Source: Chryseobacterium sp. ISL-80
Lineage (GTDB): Bacteria; Bacillota; Bacilli; Bacillales; Cytobacillaceae
Assembly (NCBI GenBank): GCA_018613055.1
Contig: JAGGQZ010000013.1
Coordinates: forward strand, 310,001 to 374,000
Reading direction: 5' to 3'
Length of the DNA stretch: 64,000 nt
A program made the translations under genes and the position numbers. Below the pieces are notes generated by a model. It ran no database searches and was not told where the DNA came from. It worked only from the letters and a program-made list of their open reading frames with translations. This document shows, in pieces, positions 8,564 through 16,676 of this stretch; the stretch's first letter is position 1; every line of letters starts with the position of its first letter.

Positions 8564-9196
8564 TCAGACATCCTGTTCCATGTAGATTACTTCCCCAGAC
8601 CTTATATTGGCTTGGCCATTAGTCATCTCGACCATCCACTCTTTGAATGCTTCAGTCTGGTCCTCTTCTACGTAAGCTTCGATTCCAACTTTATCCAAGT
8701 AATGAATTTCCTTCAGTTGATAAACAGAGGAGCGAAGTTCGTTTTCCACTTTTCCAAGTAAAGTGTAGGCGATGGTCGTGTGCATAATTCTCATAAGCTT
8801 TCTTTCCACTATACCCGTCGCTGCCAGTCCCTCGGACGTTGATTTCCCGTAAGCGCGTATCAGACCGCCCGCGCCCAACTTAATTCCGCCAAAATAACGG
8901 GTTATAACAACAACTGTGTCCTTTAAATGTTTCTTTTTCAGAACCTCAAGGATCGGCACACCAGCAGTCCCGCTAGGCTCACCGTCATCATTAGCTTTTT
9001 GGATTTGATCATTTTCGCCAATTATATAAGCCGAGCAATTATGGTTGGCATTCCAGTTCTGTTTTTTGATTTTCTGGATGAACTCTTGGGCTTCTACTTC
9101 TGTTTCTGCTCTTTGAATATATGCGATGAACCGAGACCTTTGAATCTCGATTTCATGTTCTCCGTAACCTTTTACCGTATAGTAACTAGCAAGCAA
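8564..9196 (-). CDS. yvyE: YigZ/YvyE (IMPACT) family protein
   Basis: A member of the YigZ/IMPACT family, whose eukaryotic relatives bind a translational regulator; the bacterial role is unsettled. The 210-residue protein has the N-terminal IMPACT signatures SRFIAYIQRA, NHNCSAYIIGE, DDGEPSGTAGVPILEVL and TRYFGGIKLGAGGLIRAYG, and a C-terminal ferredoxin-like domain (about 140-210). Translation starts at TTG (9196) after GAGAGGTGAG. Its place between tagU and degS is the same as yvyE in B. subtilis. Confidence 0.92.
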   Translation of the reverse strand: MLASYYTVKGYGEHEIEIQRSRFIAYIQRAETEVEAQEFIQKIKKQNWNANHNCSAYIIGENDQIQKANDDGEPSGTAGVPILEVLKKKHLKDTVVVITRYFGGIKLGAGGLIRAYGKSTSEGLAATGIVERKLMRIMHTTIAYTLLGKVENELRSSVYQLKEIHYLDKVGIEAYVEEDQTEAFKEWMVEMTNGQANIRSGEVIYMEQDV

Positions 9197-9359
9197 ATCT
9201 GGCTCACCTCTCTCGAAAATTTCCCAACCCTATAATCGACATCGTTTTTATGTTCGACACGGGTACTTAGTGCTACAATTCATTATAAGTTGACGGCAAT
9301 CGAGGAACAATGGTGTCTTATGATTGTAATATAACTTTAATACTGTAAATGGGTACGAA

Positions 9360-9368
9360 TGGTATAAT
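9360..9368 (+). promoter_or_regulatory. candidate extended -10 promoter for degSU
   Basis: TGGTATAAT matches the extended -10 motif TGnTATAAT; no good -35 is visible 16-18 bases upstream. It lies about 225 bp before degS, which would give a long leader. The rest of the 396-bp gap (9197-9592) is AT-rich and contains the inverted repeat listed separately, but no small ORF with a ribosome site was seen. Confidence 0.45.
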
Positions 9369-9495
9369 AGTTAGTGGTCTGACAAGCTATAATTTGTTTT
9401 TGGAAAAATGTTTTAATTTTAATTTTGGAGTTTAGCTCCTAAAATAATAGGATATAAGACTTAGGATTAAAAATCAAATCTATGTCTTTGTATCG

Positions 9496-9533
9496 ATTTT
9501 CAACAAAATTGGCATGATTTTCTTGTTGAAAAT
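9496..9533 (+). repeat. 11-bp perfect inverted repeat in the degS leader
   Basis: ATTTTCAACAA (9496-9506) and its exact complement TTGTTGAAAAT (9523-9533) are separated by 16 bases, 60 bp before the degS start. There is no T-run, so it is not a standard terminator. It may be a regulator-binding site or a leader RNA hairpin. Confidence 0.6.
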
Positions 9534-9592
9534 TAGTAACAAATTAGTTTTCAAGTTAAAATATCATTAGTGCCGCCCTTGGGGGAGTTTAC

Positions 9593-10735
9593 ATGGCGAT
9601 TAAAAAATTCGACACGAAAGCCCTCGATCTGATTTTGGAAAAAATGATCGAAACCGTTGGGGACAGCAAAGACGAGATCTTCCGGATCGCTGAACAGTGC
9701 CGGACGGATTATGAGTCTATCACCAACGAATTAAAAGAGATTAAGAGGAAGGTCGCACAAATCATTAATGATGGCGACAAGCTGGATGCCCAGGTAAGAC
9801 GAGCGAGGCTGCGACTTTCGGAAGTAAGCAAGCATTTTAAGGACTATTCCGAAGTGCAGGTTCGCGAGGCGTATGAAGTAGCCCACAAGCTCCAAATGGA
9901 CCTTACAATGAACAGGCAATTAGAAAAGCAGCTGCGTGAAAAGCGGGATGATTTGGAACGAAGGCTTGTTGGTCTGAATGAGACGATTGAACGAGCAGAG
10001 CACCTTGTATCCCAAATATCAGTTGTCATGAACTACATGATGAGTGATATTCGCCAAATGGGCCAAGCGCTTGAATCTGCCAAGGAAAAGCAGGATTTTG
10101 GTCTTAAGATTATTGAGGCCCAAGAGGATGAGCGTAAACGGCTTTCCCGTGAAATTCACGATGGGCCTGCCCAGATGATGGCTAACGTGATGATGCGTTC
10201 CGATTTGATTGAGAGGGTTTACAAAGAGCGTGGAGCAGACGAGGCCATTCGCGAGATTAAGAGCATGAAAAAGATGGTTCGATCAGCTCTATATGAGGTC
10301 AGGAGAATCATCTATGATTTGCGGCCAATGGCTCTTGACGATCTGGGATTAGTTCCTACCCTCAAAAAGTATTTGCAGACAATCGAAGAGTATCATAAGA
10401 CTACCAGAATTGAATTCACTAATATCGGTGAGGATAAAAGGCTGCCTTCTAAGTATGAAGTAGCACTATTCCGGATGATCCAGGAATCGGTCCAAAATGC
10501 GTTGAAGCATGCGCAAGCAACCTTGATTCAGGTGAAGCTGGAGATAAAGAGAGATCACGTAATGGCAGTCATAAAGGATGATGGCAAAGGCTTTGACATT
10601 AATGAAAAGAAACCAGAGTCATTTGGTCTTCTTGGAATCAGGGAAAGAGTCGAGCTTTTGGAAGGTGAGCTATCCATCCATTCAAAAATTGGCACTGGGA
10701 CACTGGTCATTATCCAGGTTCCGATGAACTTATAA
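9593..10735 (+). CDS. degS: two-component sensor histidine kinase DegS
   Basis: DegS is the cytoplasmic sensor kinase that phosphorylates DegU, controlling exoenzymes, competence, motility and biofilm genes. The 380-residue protein has no membrane segment, an N-terminal coiled-coil sensor region (about 30-145), the HisKA_3 motif [12 protein letters not shown] with the phospho-accepting histidine at 189 (the same number as in B. subtilis), and an HATPase domain with [18 protein letters not shown] and [12 protein letters not shown]. The ATG is preceded by a strong GGGGGAG. degU follows after 70 bp. Confidence 0.98.
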   Translation: MAIKKFDTKALDLILEKMIETVGDSKDEIFRIAEQCRTDYESITNELKEIKRKVAQIINDGDKLDAQVRRARLRLSEVSKHFKDYSEVQVREAYEVAHKLQMDLTMNRQLEKQLREKRDDLERRLVGLNETIERAEHLVSQISVVMNYMMSDIRQMGQALESAKEKQDFGLKIIEAQEDERKRLSREIHDGPAQMMANVMMRSDLIERVYKERGADEAIREIKSMKKMVRSALYEVRRIIYDLRPMALDDLGLVPTLKKYLQTIEEYHKTTRIEFTNIGEDKRLPSKYEVALFRMIQESVQNALKHAQATLIQVKLEIKRDHVMAVIKDDGKGFDINEKKPESFGLLGIRERVELLEGELSIHSKIGTGTLVIIQVPMNL

Positions 10736-10805
10736 AAAGATAGAGGCAGCTGATCTGCCAATAAAGAGAAAAATAGAGACAGAAGCCATAAGGGAGGCGA
10801 ATGCT

Positions 10806-11489
10806 ATGACAACAAAGATTGTCATTATTGACGACCATCAACTTTTCAGAGAAGGGGTAAAAAGGATCCTGGATTTCGAACCAACGTTTGAAGTAGTCGC
10901 TGAAGGCGATGACGGCAGTGAAGCTGTTGCATTAGTAGAACAGTACCAGCCAGATGTCATTATTATGGATATTAATATGCCTAACAGAAATGGTGTTGAG
11001 GCAACAGCTGAATTGATAGAGGAGTATCCTGATTCTAAAGTCATTATTTTATCGATTCATGATGATGAGAATTATGTCACGCATGCTCTTAAAACTGGAG
11101 CGACTGGGTACCTTCTGAAGGAAATGGACGCTGATGCTTTAGTGGAGGCAGTCAAAGTAGTTGCCGATGGCGGATCCTATCTGCACCCAAGAGTGACTCA
11201 CAACCTGGTAAAAGAATATCGTCGACTGTCAGCTGATGAAGGTAGTACAGACAAATACATATCTCAGGTTGAAATTCGCCGCCCGTTACATTTGCTGACT
11301 CGCCGTGAATGTGAAGTCCTTCAGCTTCTTGCAGATGGTAAGAGCAATAGGGGCATTGGGGAAGCACTTTTTATCAGTGAAAAGACAGTAAAGAACCATG
11401 TAAGTAATATTCTGCAGAAAATGAATGTTAACGACCGTACCCAGGCTGTAGTCGTAGCGATTAAGAATGGCTGGGTAGAGGTAAGATAA
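10806..11489 (+). CDS. degU: response regulator DegU
   Basis: DegU is a NarL/LuxR-type response regulator; unphosphorylated it promotes competence, phosphorylated it drives exoprotease and related genes. The receiver domain (1-120) has the acidic pair Asp9/Asp10 and the phospho-acceptor Asp55 (IIMDINMPN). The C-terminal domain (about 160-227) has the LuxR helix-turn-helix [21 protein letters not shown] and [16 protein letters not shown]. At 227 residues it is near the B. subtilis length. It is separated from degS by 70 bp with a GGGAGG ribosome site and followed by a terminator. Confidence 0.98.
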   Translation: MTTKIVIIDDHQLFREGVKRILDFEPTFEVVAEGDDGSEAVALVEQYQPDVIIMDINMPNRNGVEATAELIEEYPDSKVIILSIHDDENYVTHALKTGATGYLLKEMDADALVEAVKVVADGGSYLHPRVTHNLVKEYRRLSADEGSTDKYISQVEIRRPLHLLTRRECEVLQLLADGKSNRGIGEALFISEKTVKNHVSNILQKMNVNDRTQAVVVAIKNGWVEVR

Positions 11490-11498
11490 TCTTTAAGG

Positions 11499-11537
11499 AA
11501 ACCACGTTTGTCGAATCGACAGATGTGGTTTTTTGTC
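11499..11537 (+). terminator. degSU terminator
   Basis: A long stem: AAACCAC outer arm with GTGGTTT, and inner GTCGA with TCGAC, about 16 bp with two wobbles over a one-base centre, then TTTT. Confidence 0.88.
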
Positions 11538-11587
11538 GATTGGTGCAGTTTAATGTTGGAAAAATACGACAAAAAAACCACCAGAGA

Positions 11588-11618
11588 TTTACAAAAACTT
11601 AATAATATCCGATATAAT
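11588..11618 (+). promoter_or_regulatory. candidate sigma-A promoter for sda
   Basis: TTTACA (11588-11593) and a perfect TATAAT (11613-11618) with a slightly long 19-bp spacer, 22 bp before the GTG codon that opens the sda frame. No perfect DnaA box was seen in this promoter, unlike B. subtilis sda. Confidence 0.55.
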
Positions 11619-11640
11619 TAAGGAACAGTAAAGCGAAGGG

Positions 11641-11802
11641 GTGGTCAAAATATCTTCACTATGGGAACTGACAGATGAAAAGTTAATAGAAGCTTACCAA
11701 AAGGCTACTCTATTAAACTTAGATGAAAATTTTATTGAAATGCTAATAGAAGAAATCGATAACCGAGGAATAGAGAGCTTAGAAATTGAATACGTTTCTT
11801 AA
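11641..11802 (+). CDS. sda: sporulation histidine kinase inhibitor Sda
   Basis: Sda is a small helical-hairpin protein that binds KinA/KinB and blocks sporulation when DNA replication is disturbed. The frame contains the Sda core LTDEKLIEAYQKAT...LNLDENFIEMLIEEI, closely matching the B. subtilis pattern LSDELLIESYFKAT...LNRDFIELIENEI. From GTG at 11641 it encodes 53 residues, but AAGGG lies directly against that GTG with no spacing. The sequence AAGGGGTGG is spaced correctly for an AUA codon at 11650 (50 residues), so the true start is uncertain. It has its own promoter and terminator between degU and degV. The two-helix pattern and length make the identity fairly secure. Confidence 0.85.
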   Translation: MVKISSLWELTDEKLIEAYQKATLLNLDENFIEMLIEEIDNRGIESLEIEYVS

Positions 11803-11809
11803 TGATGTG

Positions 11810-11840
11810 ACACTGCGCAAGCGATTGCCAGTGTTTTTTT
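11810..11840 (+). terminator. sda terminator
   Basis: ACACTG and CAGTGT form a stem enclosing a 13-base GC-rich loop that can partly pair further, followed by a run of seven T. Confidence 0.82.
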
Positions 11841-12074
11841 ATTGCACTAATCACCGGTTAACCTAAAAGTTTATTTATAAAGGTCTTAGATAGTTCTACT
11901 AAAAGGGGATTCGTAATCGGGAAAGGAATCAAGAATCATCGCTGCCGGATTCTCTTTTCAGTTACTAATTTCTTTATCAAAATACTTTTCCCGAAAGAAT
12001 GCAATTTAAAGGAAGTTCATATAAAATGGGATTGTACATACTGTAGAGAAAAACATAAGGATGGTAATATAATA

Positions 12075-12914
12075 ATGAAAACGGCCGTTGTTACGGATAG
12101 TACTGCTTACATCCCAAAGGAGTTACGGGAGAAATGGGATATCCACATGATTCCGTTAAGCGTGATATTCGATCATGAGACATATAGAGAAGAAATAGAC
12201 ATCAATGCTGAGGAGTTTTACGAGGAAGTCAAGCAGCGTGAGTTACCGACTACGTCCATGCCGCCTATTGGCGAGTTCATCGAGCTTTTTGAGAAATTGG
12301 CCAAAGACTACGATTCAGTCATCAGTATCCATTTATCCAGTGGGATCAGTGGAACCTATCAAGGCGCAGTGAGTGCAGGTGAGATGGTTGAAGGTATTGA
12401 AGTATATACTTTTGATTCTGAAATAAGTGCGATGGTGCAGGGGTTTTATGCTCTGGAAGCCGCTGAGCTGGCAGAACAAGGTATTGAACCTGAGAAAATC
12501 ATCGAGCGAATGAATAAGATGAAAGAGTCAATCCGTGCTTATTTTATTGTGGATGATTTAAGCCATCTTCAGCGCGGCGGCCGGTTGTCCAGTGCCCAGG
12601 CATTGATTGGAAGCCTCCTGCAGGTAAAACCGCTGCTGCATTTTGAAGATAAAAAGATCGTTCCATTCGAAAAGGTCCGTACCCGTAAAAAGGCGATGAA
12701 CCGTGTCGTCGAAATGCTTGCAGAAGACGCGAACAGCGGGGGTGAATACCGCGCGGCTGTGATCCATGCCAATCGTGAGGAAGAAGCGCTTGAATGGAAA
12801 AGCGAGCTCGAGGCCCAGTTCCCGAATGTCGAATTCCTATTAAGCTACTTCGGTCCGGTCATTGGAACCCATCTTGGTGAAGGCGCCATGGGGATGGGCT
12901 GGTATAAGAAGTAA
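12075..12914 (+). CDS. degV: DegV family fatty-acid-binding protein
   Basis: DegV/FakB proteins bind a fatty acid and, in systems studied, present it to the FakA kinase for phospholipid synthesis. The 279-residue protein has the N-terminal TDSTAYIP, the acyl-binding loops TTSMPPIGEF and HLSSGISGTYQGA, DDLSHLQRGGRLS in the middle and the C-terminal GTHLGEGAMG, all typical of the family. AAGGATGG precedes the ATG with a somewhat long spacing. The 234 bp before it (11841-12074) show nothing recognisable. Position after degSU is shared with B. subtilis yviA. No FakA gene is in the window. Confidence 0.94.
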   Translation: MKTAVVTDSTAYIPKELREKWDIHMIPLSVIFDHETYREEIDINAEEFYEEVKQRELPTTSMPPIGEFIELFEKLAKDYDSVISIHLSSGISGTYQGAVSAGEMVEGIEVYTFDSEISAMVQGFYALEAAELAEQGIEPEKIIERMNKMKESIRAYFIVDDLSHLQRGGRLSSAQALIGSLLQVKPLLHFEDKKIVPFEKVRTRKKAMNRVVEMLAEDANSGGEYRAAVIHANREEEALEWKSELEAQFPNVEFLLSYFGPVIGTHLGEGAMGMGWYKK

Positions 12915-12941
12915 ACACGGAAAAGTTATTACAACACTGTC

Positions 12942-12979
12942 AAAGCGCCATTTCCGTAATAGGAGGTGGCGCTTTTATT
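12942..12979 (+). terminator. degV terminator
   Basis: AAAGCGCCA pairs with TGGCGCTTT over a 16-base loop, followed by TTATT. It ends three bases before the first DnaA-box-like 9-mer of the comFA upstream region. Confidence 0.8.
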
Positions 12980-12981
12980 CA

Positions 12982-13173
12982 TTATCCACATAACAATGGT
13001 AGTTATCAACAAAATGCCCCACTTACCAACAGTACATTTACTCCTCAATTGCAATTACCCACAACGAAAAACGCTCACATCTATAAAAACATAGAGTTAC
13101 CAACAAATTAACCCACATTACCCACAGGAAATTGCTATTATCCACATATTAATCCACAAAAGGTTGTGATTAA
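12982..13173 (+). promoter_or_regulatory. cluster of DnaA-box-like 9-mers upstream of comFA
   Basis: The consensus DnaA box TTATCCACA occurs perfectly at 12982-12990 and 13138-13146. One-mismatch copies are at 13003 (TTATCAACA), 13055 and 13118 (TTACCCACA), 13150 (TAATCCACA) and, on the minus strand, 13165-13173. Two-mismatch copies are at 13023 and 13097 (TTACCAACA) and 13109. Ten sites fall in 192 bp, nearly all in the same orientation. More follow inside comFA: perfect boxes at 13589-13597 (minus) and 13749-13757 (plus), near matches at 13246 and 13263. No ComK-type AAAA-N5-TTTT pair was seen in this gap. Binding by DnaA is inferred from sequence only. Confidence 0.7.
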
Positions 13174-13175
13174 CT

Positions 13176-14654
13176 TTGATAAAAGAAGAGAAAATAATCC
13201 CCAACACCAAAAAGTCTGTTGATGAATGGACATTCACTCCTCCAATTACCCACAATCCTGCGTTATCCATATACCGCCCTTTCCAATACAATCCTCAGTT
13301 GCAAAAAATGCTCATAGGTAAACAGTTGTTGACTGATGAACTGCCTTGTACAACAGAGGAACTCCAGTATCACCATGAACATGGATATATAGTATATCGA
13401 AAGGGTTTTAATCGTAAAGAGCTGTCTTGTACAAGATGCGGCACAACTGATCCATCCTGGTTTGCGGAGTTCCCCTGTGCCAGGTGTGGAAAAGTAGAAT
13501 TCTATTGCCGAAAGTGCTTGATGATGGGGAGGATTAGCGAGTGTACACCTCTAATCAGCTGGGCAGGGCCAGACCCGAAACTTGAAGTTGTGGATAAACC
13601 ACTTGTTTGGGATGGTCAATTATCAGAAGGTCAAGATGTTGCTTCCAAAAGTGTGGCGGATGCTGTGGAAAACTCAAGCGAGCTCCTTGTCTGGGCAGTA
13701 GCGGGAGCGGGCAAAACAGAAGTACTATTCGCCGGCATAGCAAATGCTTTATCCACAGGCAAGCGAGTTTGTGTGGCTACGCCAAGGACCGATGTAGTCT
13801 TGGAACTGGCACCCCGACTGCAAAAAGTGTTTCCGGAAATAAAGGTTGCCGCTCTTTATGGGGGCAGTGAAGACCGCCATGAATATGCCCAGCTCACCAT
13901 TGCTACCACGCATCAGCTGCTCCGTTTTTACAAAGCGTTTGATGTCATGATTGTCGATGAAGTTGACGCCTTTCCCTATTCTATCGATGAAACCCTCCAA
14001 TATGCCGTCCAGCAATCAAGGAAGCATGAATCCTCCTTAATTTACTTAACGGCAACACCCAACACCCAGTGGCAAAAAGAATGCCGAACGGGCAAAAGAA
14101 ACTGCATCACGATTGCTGCCCGCTTCCATCGACAACCTTTGCCGTTACCCGAGTTTGTCTGGTCAGGAAATTGGGAGAAACAGCTGAAAAAAGGAAAGCT
14201 GTCCTCTCCGATAAAAAAATGGGTGGAATCCAGGCTGGCCAGTGGGAAGCAGGCATTGATCTTCGCTCCGAAAATAGCCGTTATGGACAAGATTCTCCTC
14301 ATCCTTCGCAAACTGAATCCTCGTATTGAATCCGTCCATGCTGAAGACCCCGACAGAAAAGAAAAAGTAATGAAACTCCGCAACAAAGAAATCACAATCT
14401 TGCTGACGACAACGATTTTAGAGCGAGGTGTTACCATACCCAATATCGATGTTGCCGTCATCGGCTCGGAGGACAGGGTTTTTACCGAGAGTGCCCTTGT
14501 CCAGATTGCCGGCCGGGCAGGGAGGAGTGCGGAATATCCCACAGGTGCTGTAACATTTTTTCATTATGGGAAAACAGAAGCAATGCTAAGTGCCCGCAGG
14601 CAAATTGTGATGATGAACAAGGAAGGGATCGAGAAGGGACTGATTGATGTATGA
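13176..14654 (+). CDS. comFA: competence DNA-uptake ATPase ComFA
   Basis: ComFA is a DEAD-box-like ATPase that helps pull single-stranded DNA through the ComEC channel during transformation. The 492-residue protein begins with a divergent arm, then a zinc finger of three cysteine pairs (Cys85/88, 101/104, 111/114). It has Walker A GAGKT (177-181), the DEVD box (261-264), the motif LTATP and a C-terminal helicase domain with TTTILERGVT and QIAGRAGR. The only start giving a full N-terminus is TTG at 13176, with weak ribosome site AAAAGG 12 bases upstream. The DnaA-box cluster abuts and enters this gene. comFC overlaps its stop codon; no comFB lies between them, unlike B. subtilis. Confidence 0.94.
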   Translation: MIKEEKIIPNTKKSVDEWTFTPPITHNPALSIYRPFQYNPQLQKMLIGKQLLTDELPCTTEELQYHHEHGYIVYRKGFNRKELSCTRCGTTDPSWFAEFPCARCGKVEFYCRKCLMMGRISECTPLISWAGPDPKLEVVDKPLVWDGQLSEGQDVASKSVADAVENSSELLVWAVAGAGKTEVLFAGIANALSTGKRVCVATPRTDVVLELAPRLQKVFPEIKVAALYGGSEDRHEYAQLTIATTHQLLRFYKAFDVMIVDEVDAFPYSIDETLQYAVQQSRKHESSLIYLTATPNTQWQKECRTGKRNCITIAARFHRQPLPLPEFVWSGNWEKQLKKGKLSSPIKKWVESRLASGKQALIFAPKIAVMDKILLILRKLNPRIESVHAEDPDRKEKVMKLRNKEITILLTTTILERGVTIPNIDVAVIGSEDRVFTESALVQIAGRAGRSAEYPTGAVTFFHYGKTEAMLSARRQIVMMNKEGIEKGLIDV

Positions 14655-15352
14655 ATCATTGTTTATTATGCCATGCAGAAATGGAACCAGTATTATCGTG
14701 GCAATCCCTTTTTGGTAAAAAAGAGAGTCCTAATATTTGTGGAGAGTGCAAGGGAAACCTTGCTGCGATAACTGGTGAAGTGTGCGAAATTTGCGGCAGG
14801 CCATTTGCCTTTTTGGAATCGGAATATCGTTCGGAGAATATGTGCCTGGATTGCAGGCGCTGGGAGGAGGATGGGAATTGGAGTGGAACTCTTGATCAGA
14901 ACCGGTCACTGTACCGCTATACCGATTATATAAAAAACGTAATCGCTAAATTTAAATTCCGCGGAGACTATATTCTGGTCAGTGTATTTGCTGCAGATCT
15001 CCGGCAGGCTTTGCAAGATTTTCAATATGATTATATTGTTCCCATTCCTCTCAGTGAAGAACGACTTTTCGAAAGAGGCTTCAATCAAGCTGAAGCTCTA
15101 ATCACCACTGCTGGCTTTAACCCAATCCACCTGCTCTCAAGAATCCACACTGAAAAACAGTCAAAAAAATCCCGTCCAGAAAGAATCCATCTACAACAGG
15201 TCTTCAAATTGGAAACAGAACTAAATCTTAACAGTAAAACAATTTTGCTCATTGACGATATATATACTACAGGCTCAACGCTGAGACATGCGGCTAAAAT
15301 ATTAAAAGACAACGGAGCGGCAAAGGTGTATTCATTCACTTTGGCACGCTAG
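14651..15352 (+). CDS. comFC: competence protein ComFC (phosphoribosyltransferase-like)
   Basis: ComFC is needed for transformation and interacts with ComFA. The 233-residue protein has an N-terminal zinc-binding segment of CxxC pairs (CLLC, CGEC, CEIC, CLDC) and a C-terminal phosphoribosyltransferase fold with the PRPP-binding loop LLIDDIYTTGST near residue 200, plus PIPLSEERLFERGFNQAE typical of the ComF/GntX family. Its ATG overlaps the comFA stop (ATGA), so translation is coupled. Confidence 0.94.
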   Translation: MNHCLLCHAEMEPVLSWQSLFGKKESPNICGECKGNLAAITGEVCEICGRPFAFLESEYRSENMCLDCRRWEEDGNWSGTLDQNRSLYRYTDYIKNVIAKFKFRGDYILVSVFAADLRQALQDFQYDYIVPIPLSEERLFERGFNQAEALITTAGFNPIHLLSRIHTEKQSKKSRPERIHLQQVFKLETELNLNSKTILLIDDIYTTGSTLRHAAKILKDNGAAKVYSFTLAR

Positions 15353-15380
15353 ATGAGATATGATTGAAGGAGGAAGGACA

Positions 15381-15782
15381 GTGGACCTTCAAAATTGCCC
15401 AAAATGCGATTCACTTTATGTGAAAAATAAATTTCGTGATGTATGTGAAAAATGCTGGAAAGAAGAAGAACAAGCTTATGATTTAGTTTCCAAGTTCATG
15501 AGAAAACGTGAAAATAGAGCGGCAACGATCTTGCAAGTTGTAGAAGCAACAGGCGTTTCTGAAGAGTTAATTTTAAAATTTATTAAAGCCGGCAAATTCC
15601 AGCTGACTCAATTCCCAAACTTCGGTTACCCATGTGACAAATGTGGAAGTATTATACGTGAAGGCAGGCTCTGTGCAACCTGCGCAAGCGGTTTAAAGGC
15701 GGATTTGAAAACTGTTGAATATGAAGAACAACGGAAGAAAGAACTAGCAAAACGCGCGACTTTTTTCACACATCGAGATTAG
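15381..15782 (+). CDS. yvyF: flagellar operon zinc-ribbon protein YvyF
   Basis: A small protein (133 residues) of the YvyF/TIGR03826 family, found at the start of late flagellar operons in Bacillus; its exact job is unclear. It has CPKC and CEKC near the N-terminus, a central helical segment (RKRENRAATILQVVEATG) and CDKC...CATC near residues 90-110, so two zinc ribbons. The frame opens at an ATG at 15360, but the ribosome site GGAGGAAGG lies inside that extension, so the GTG at 15381 is taken; homologues also start just before the NCPKC motif. Next in line is flgM. Confidence 0.88.
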   Translation: MDLQNCPKCDSLYVKNKFRDVCEKCWKEEEQAYDLVSKFMRKRENRAATILQVVEATGVSEELILKFIKAGKFQLTQFPNFGYPCDKCGSIIREGRLCATCASGLKADLKTVEYEEQRKKELAKRATFFTHRD

Positions 15783-15796
15783 GTGAAAAGAATCAT

Positions 15797-15823
15797 TAAA
15801 TATCAGCGGACCATTGCCGATAA
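15797..15823 (+). promoter_or_regulatory. sigma-D promoter of flgM operon
   Basis: TAAA (15797-15800), exactly 15 bp, then GCCGATAA (15816-15823), against the sigma-D consensus TAAA-N15-GCCGATAT. It lies 38 bp before the flgM ATG, so the anti-sigma factor and hook-associated genes are expressed by the sigma factor that FlgM inhibits, as in B. subtilis. Confidence 0.88.
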
Positions 15824-15860
15824 TAAAGGTAGAAATCGTTCTGAAAGAGAGGTTTAGACG

Positions 15861-16130
15861 ATGAAGATAAATAATAATTTTGGCCCATCCGGGATCAATC
15901 CATATAAACGCCAAATGAACAAACTGGATGCAGCCGCAGCTGCCCAAAACAAAAAGGCTGATAAAGTCGAGATTTCTTCAACTGCCAAGGAAATGCAGCA
16001 GCTTTCCCAGGTATCAGTGGAACGCAAGCAAAAGGTTGAGGAATTAAAAATCCAGGTGGAGAACGGCACATATAAACTGGATTCAAAAGAGACTGCCAAA
16101 AGCATCATCAATTTCTATCGTAATAAATAA
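15861..16130 (+). CDS. flgM: anti-sigma-D factor FlgM
   Basis: FlgM holds sigma-D inactive until the flagellar hook-basal body is built. The 89-residue protein has the family start MKINNNFG...INPYKRQ, a helical middle, and the C-terminal sigma-binding stretch VEELKIQVENGTYKLD followed by AKSIINFY. It has an AGAGAGG ribosome site and a sigma-D promoter, and flgN follows. Confidence 0.94.
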   Translation: MKINNNFGPSGINPYKRQMNKLDAAAAAQNKKADKVEISSTAKEMQQLSQVSVERKQKVEELKIQVENGTYKLDSKETAKSIINFYRNK

Positions 16131-16137
16131 GAAATAT

Positions 16138-16165
16138 ACTCGTCTCACAGACGAGTGTTTCTTTA
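16138..16165 (+). terminator. weak terminator or attenuator between flgM and flgN
   Basis: ACTCGTCT pairs with AGACGAGT over CAC, followed by GTTTCTTT, a poor T-tract. It may lower rather than stop transcription into flgN. Confidence 0.55.
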
Positions 16166-16187
16166 TGCCTAATAAGGAGGGCAGTCC

Positions 16188-16658
16188 ATGTCTGTTGAAT
16201 CACTGATTAGCATCATGAATAAATTACACAAGGTACATAAAAGCCTTTACGAATTGACGGTAAAAAAGACCGACATCGTGAAAAAAGGAGATACGGCTGC
16301 CCTCGACCAGCTTTTGAAGGATGAACAGGCCCATATGGCAGCAATCAATAAGCTGGAGCAAGAACGGGCCGCTGTATCAAATACGATTTTACCGAATGCA
16401 TCTTTACAGGAAATAGCTGAGGCAAATCCTGCAGGAAAAGAGCAGCTTTTACAAAAAAAAGAAGATTTATTAGATGTCATTACAGAAATCAAGGCGCGGA
16501 ACGAACTGAATCAGCAGCTGATTCATCAATCACTGCAATTCATCAATTTTTCCAAGAGCCTTGTAATGCCTCAAGAAAAAGAGATTAATTATGGACCGCC
16601 AGCTGGCAAAAAAGCAAAGCCTGGTCAATCGCCGGGAATGTTCAACTCAAAAGCATAA
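16188..16658 (+). CDS. flgN: flagellar export chaperone FlgN
   Basis: FlgN binds the hook-filament junction proteins FlgK and FlgL in the cytoplasm and delivers them to the export apparatus. The 156-residue protein is almost entirely helical (coiled coil about 5-120), with KKTDIVKKGDTAALDQLLKDEQ typical of the family, and a low-complexity Gly/Pro/Lys tail. AAGGAGGG precedes the ATG. Its clients flgK and flgL follow directly. Confidence 0.92.
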   Translation: MSVESLISIMNKLHKVHKSLYELTVKKTDIVKKGDTAALDQLLKDEQAHMAAINKLEQERAAVSNTILPNASLQEIAEANPAGKEQLLQKKEDLLDVITEIKARNELNQQLIHQSLQFINFSKSLVMPQEKEINYGPPAGKKAKPGQSPGMFNSKA

Positions 16659-16676
16659 TATTTGGAGGAACGAAAC

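Noticed and set aside
12915-13175. ComK box (AAAA-N5-TTTT pair) for comFA
   Set aside because: No pair with the required spacing was found; only scattered A-runs.
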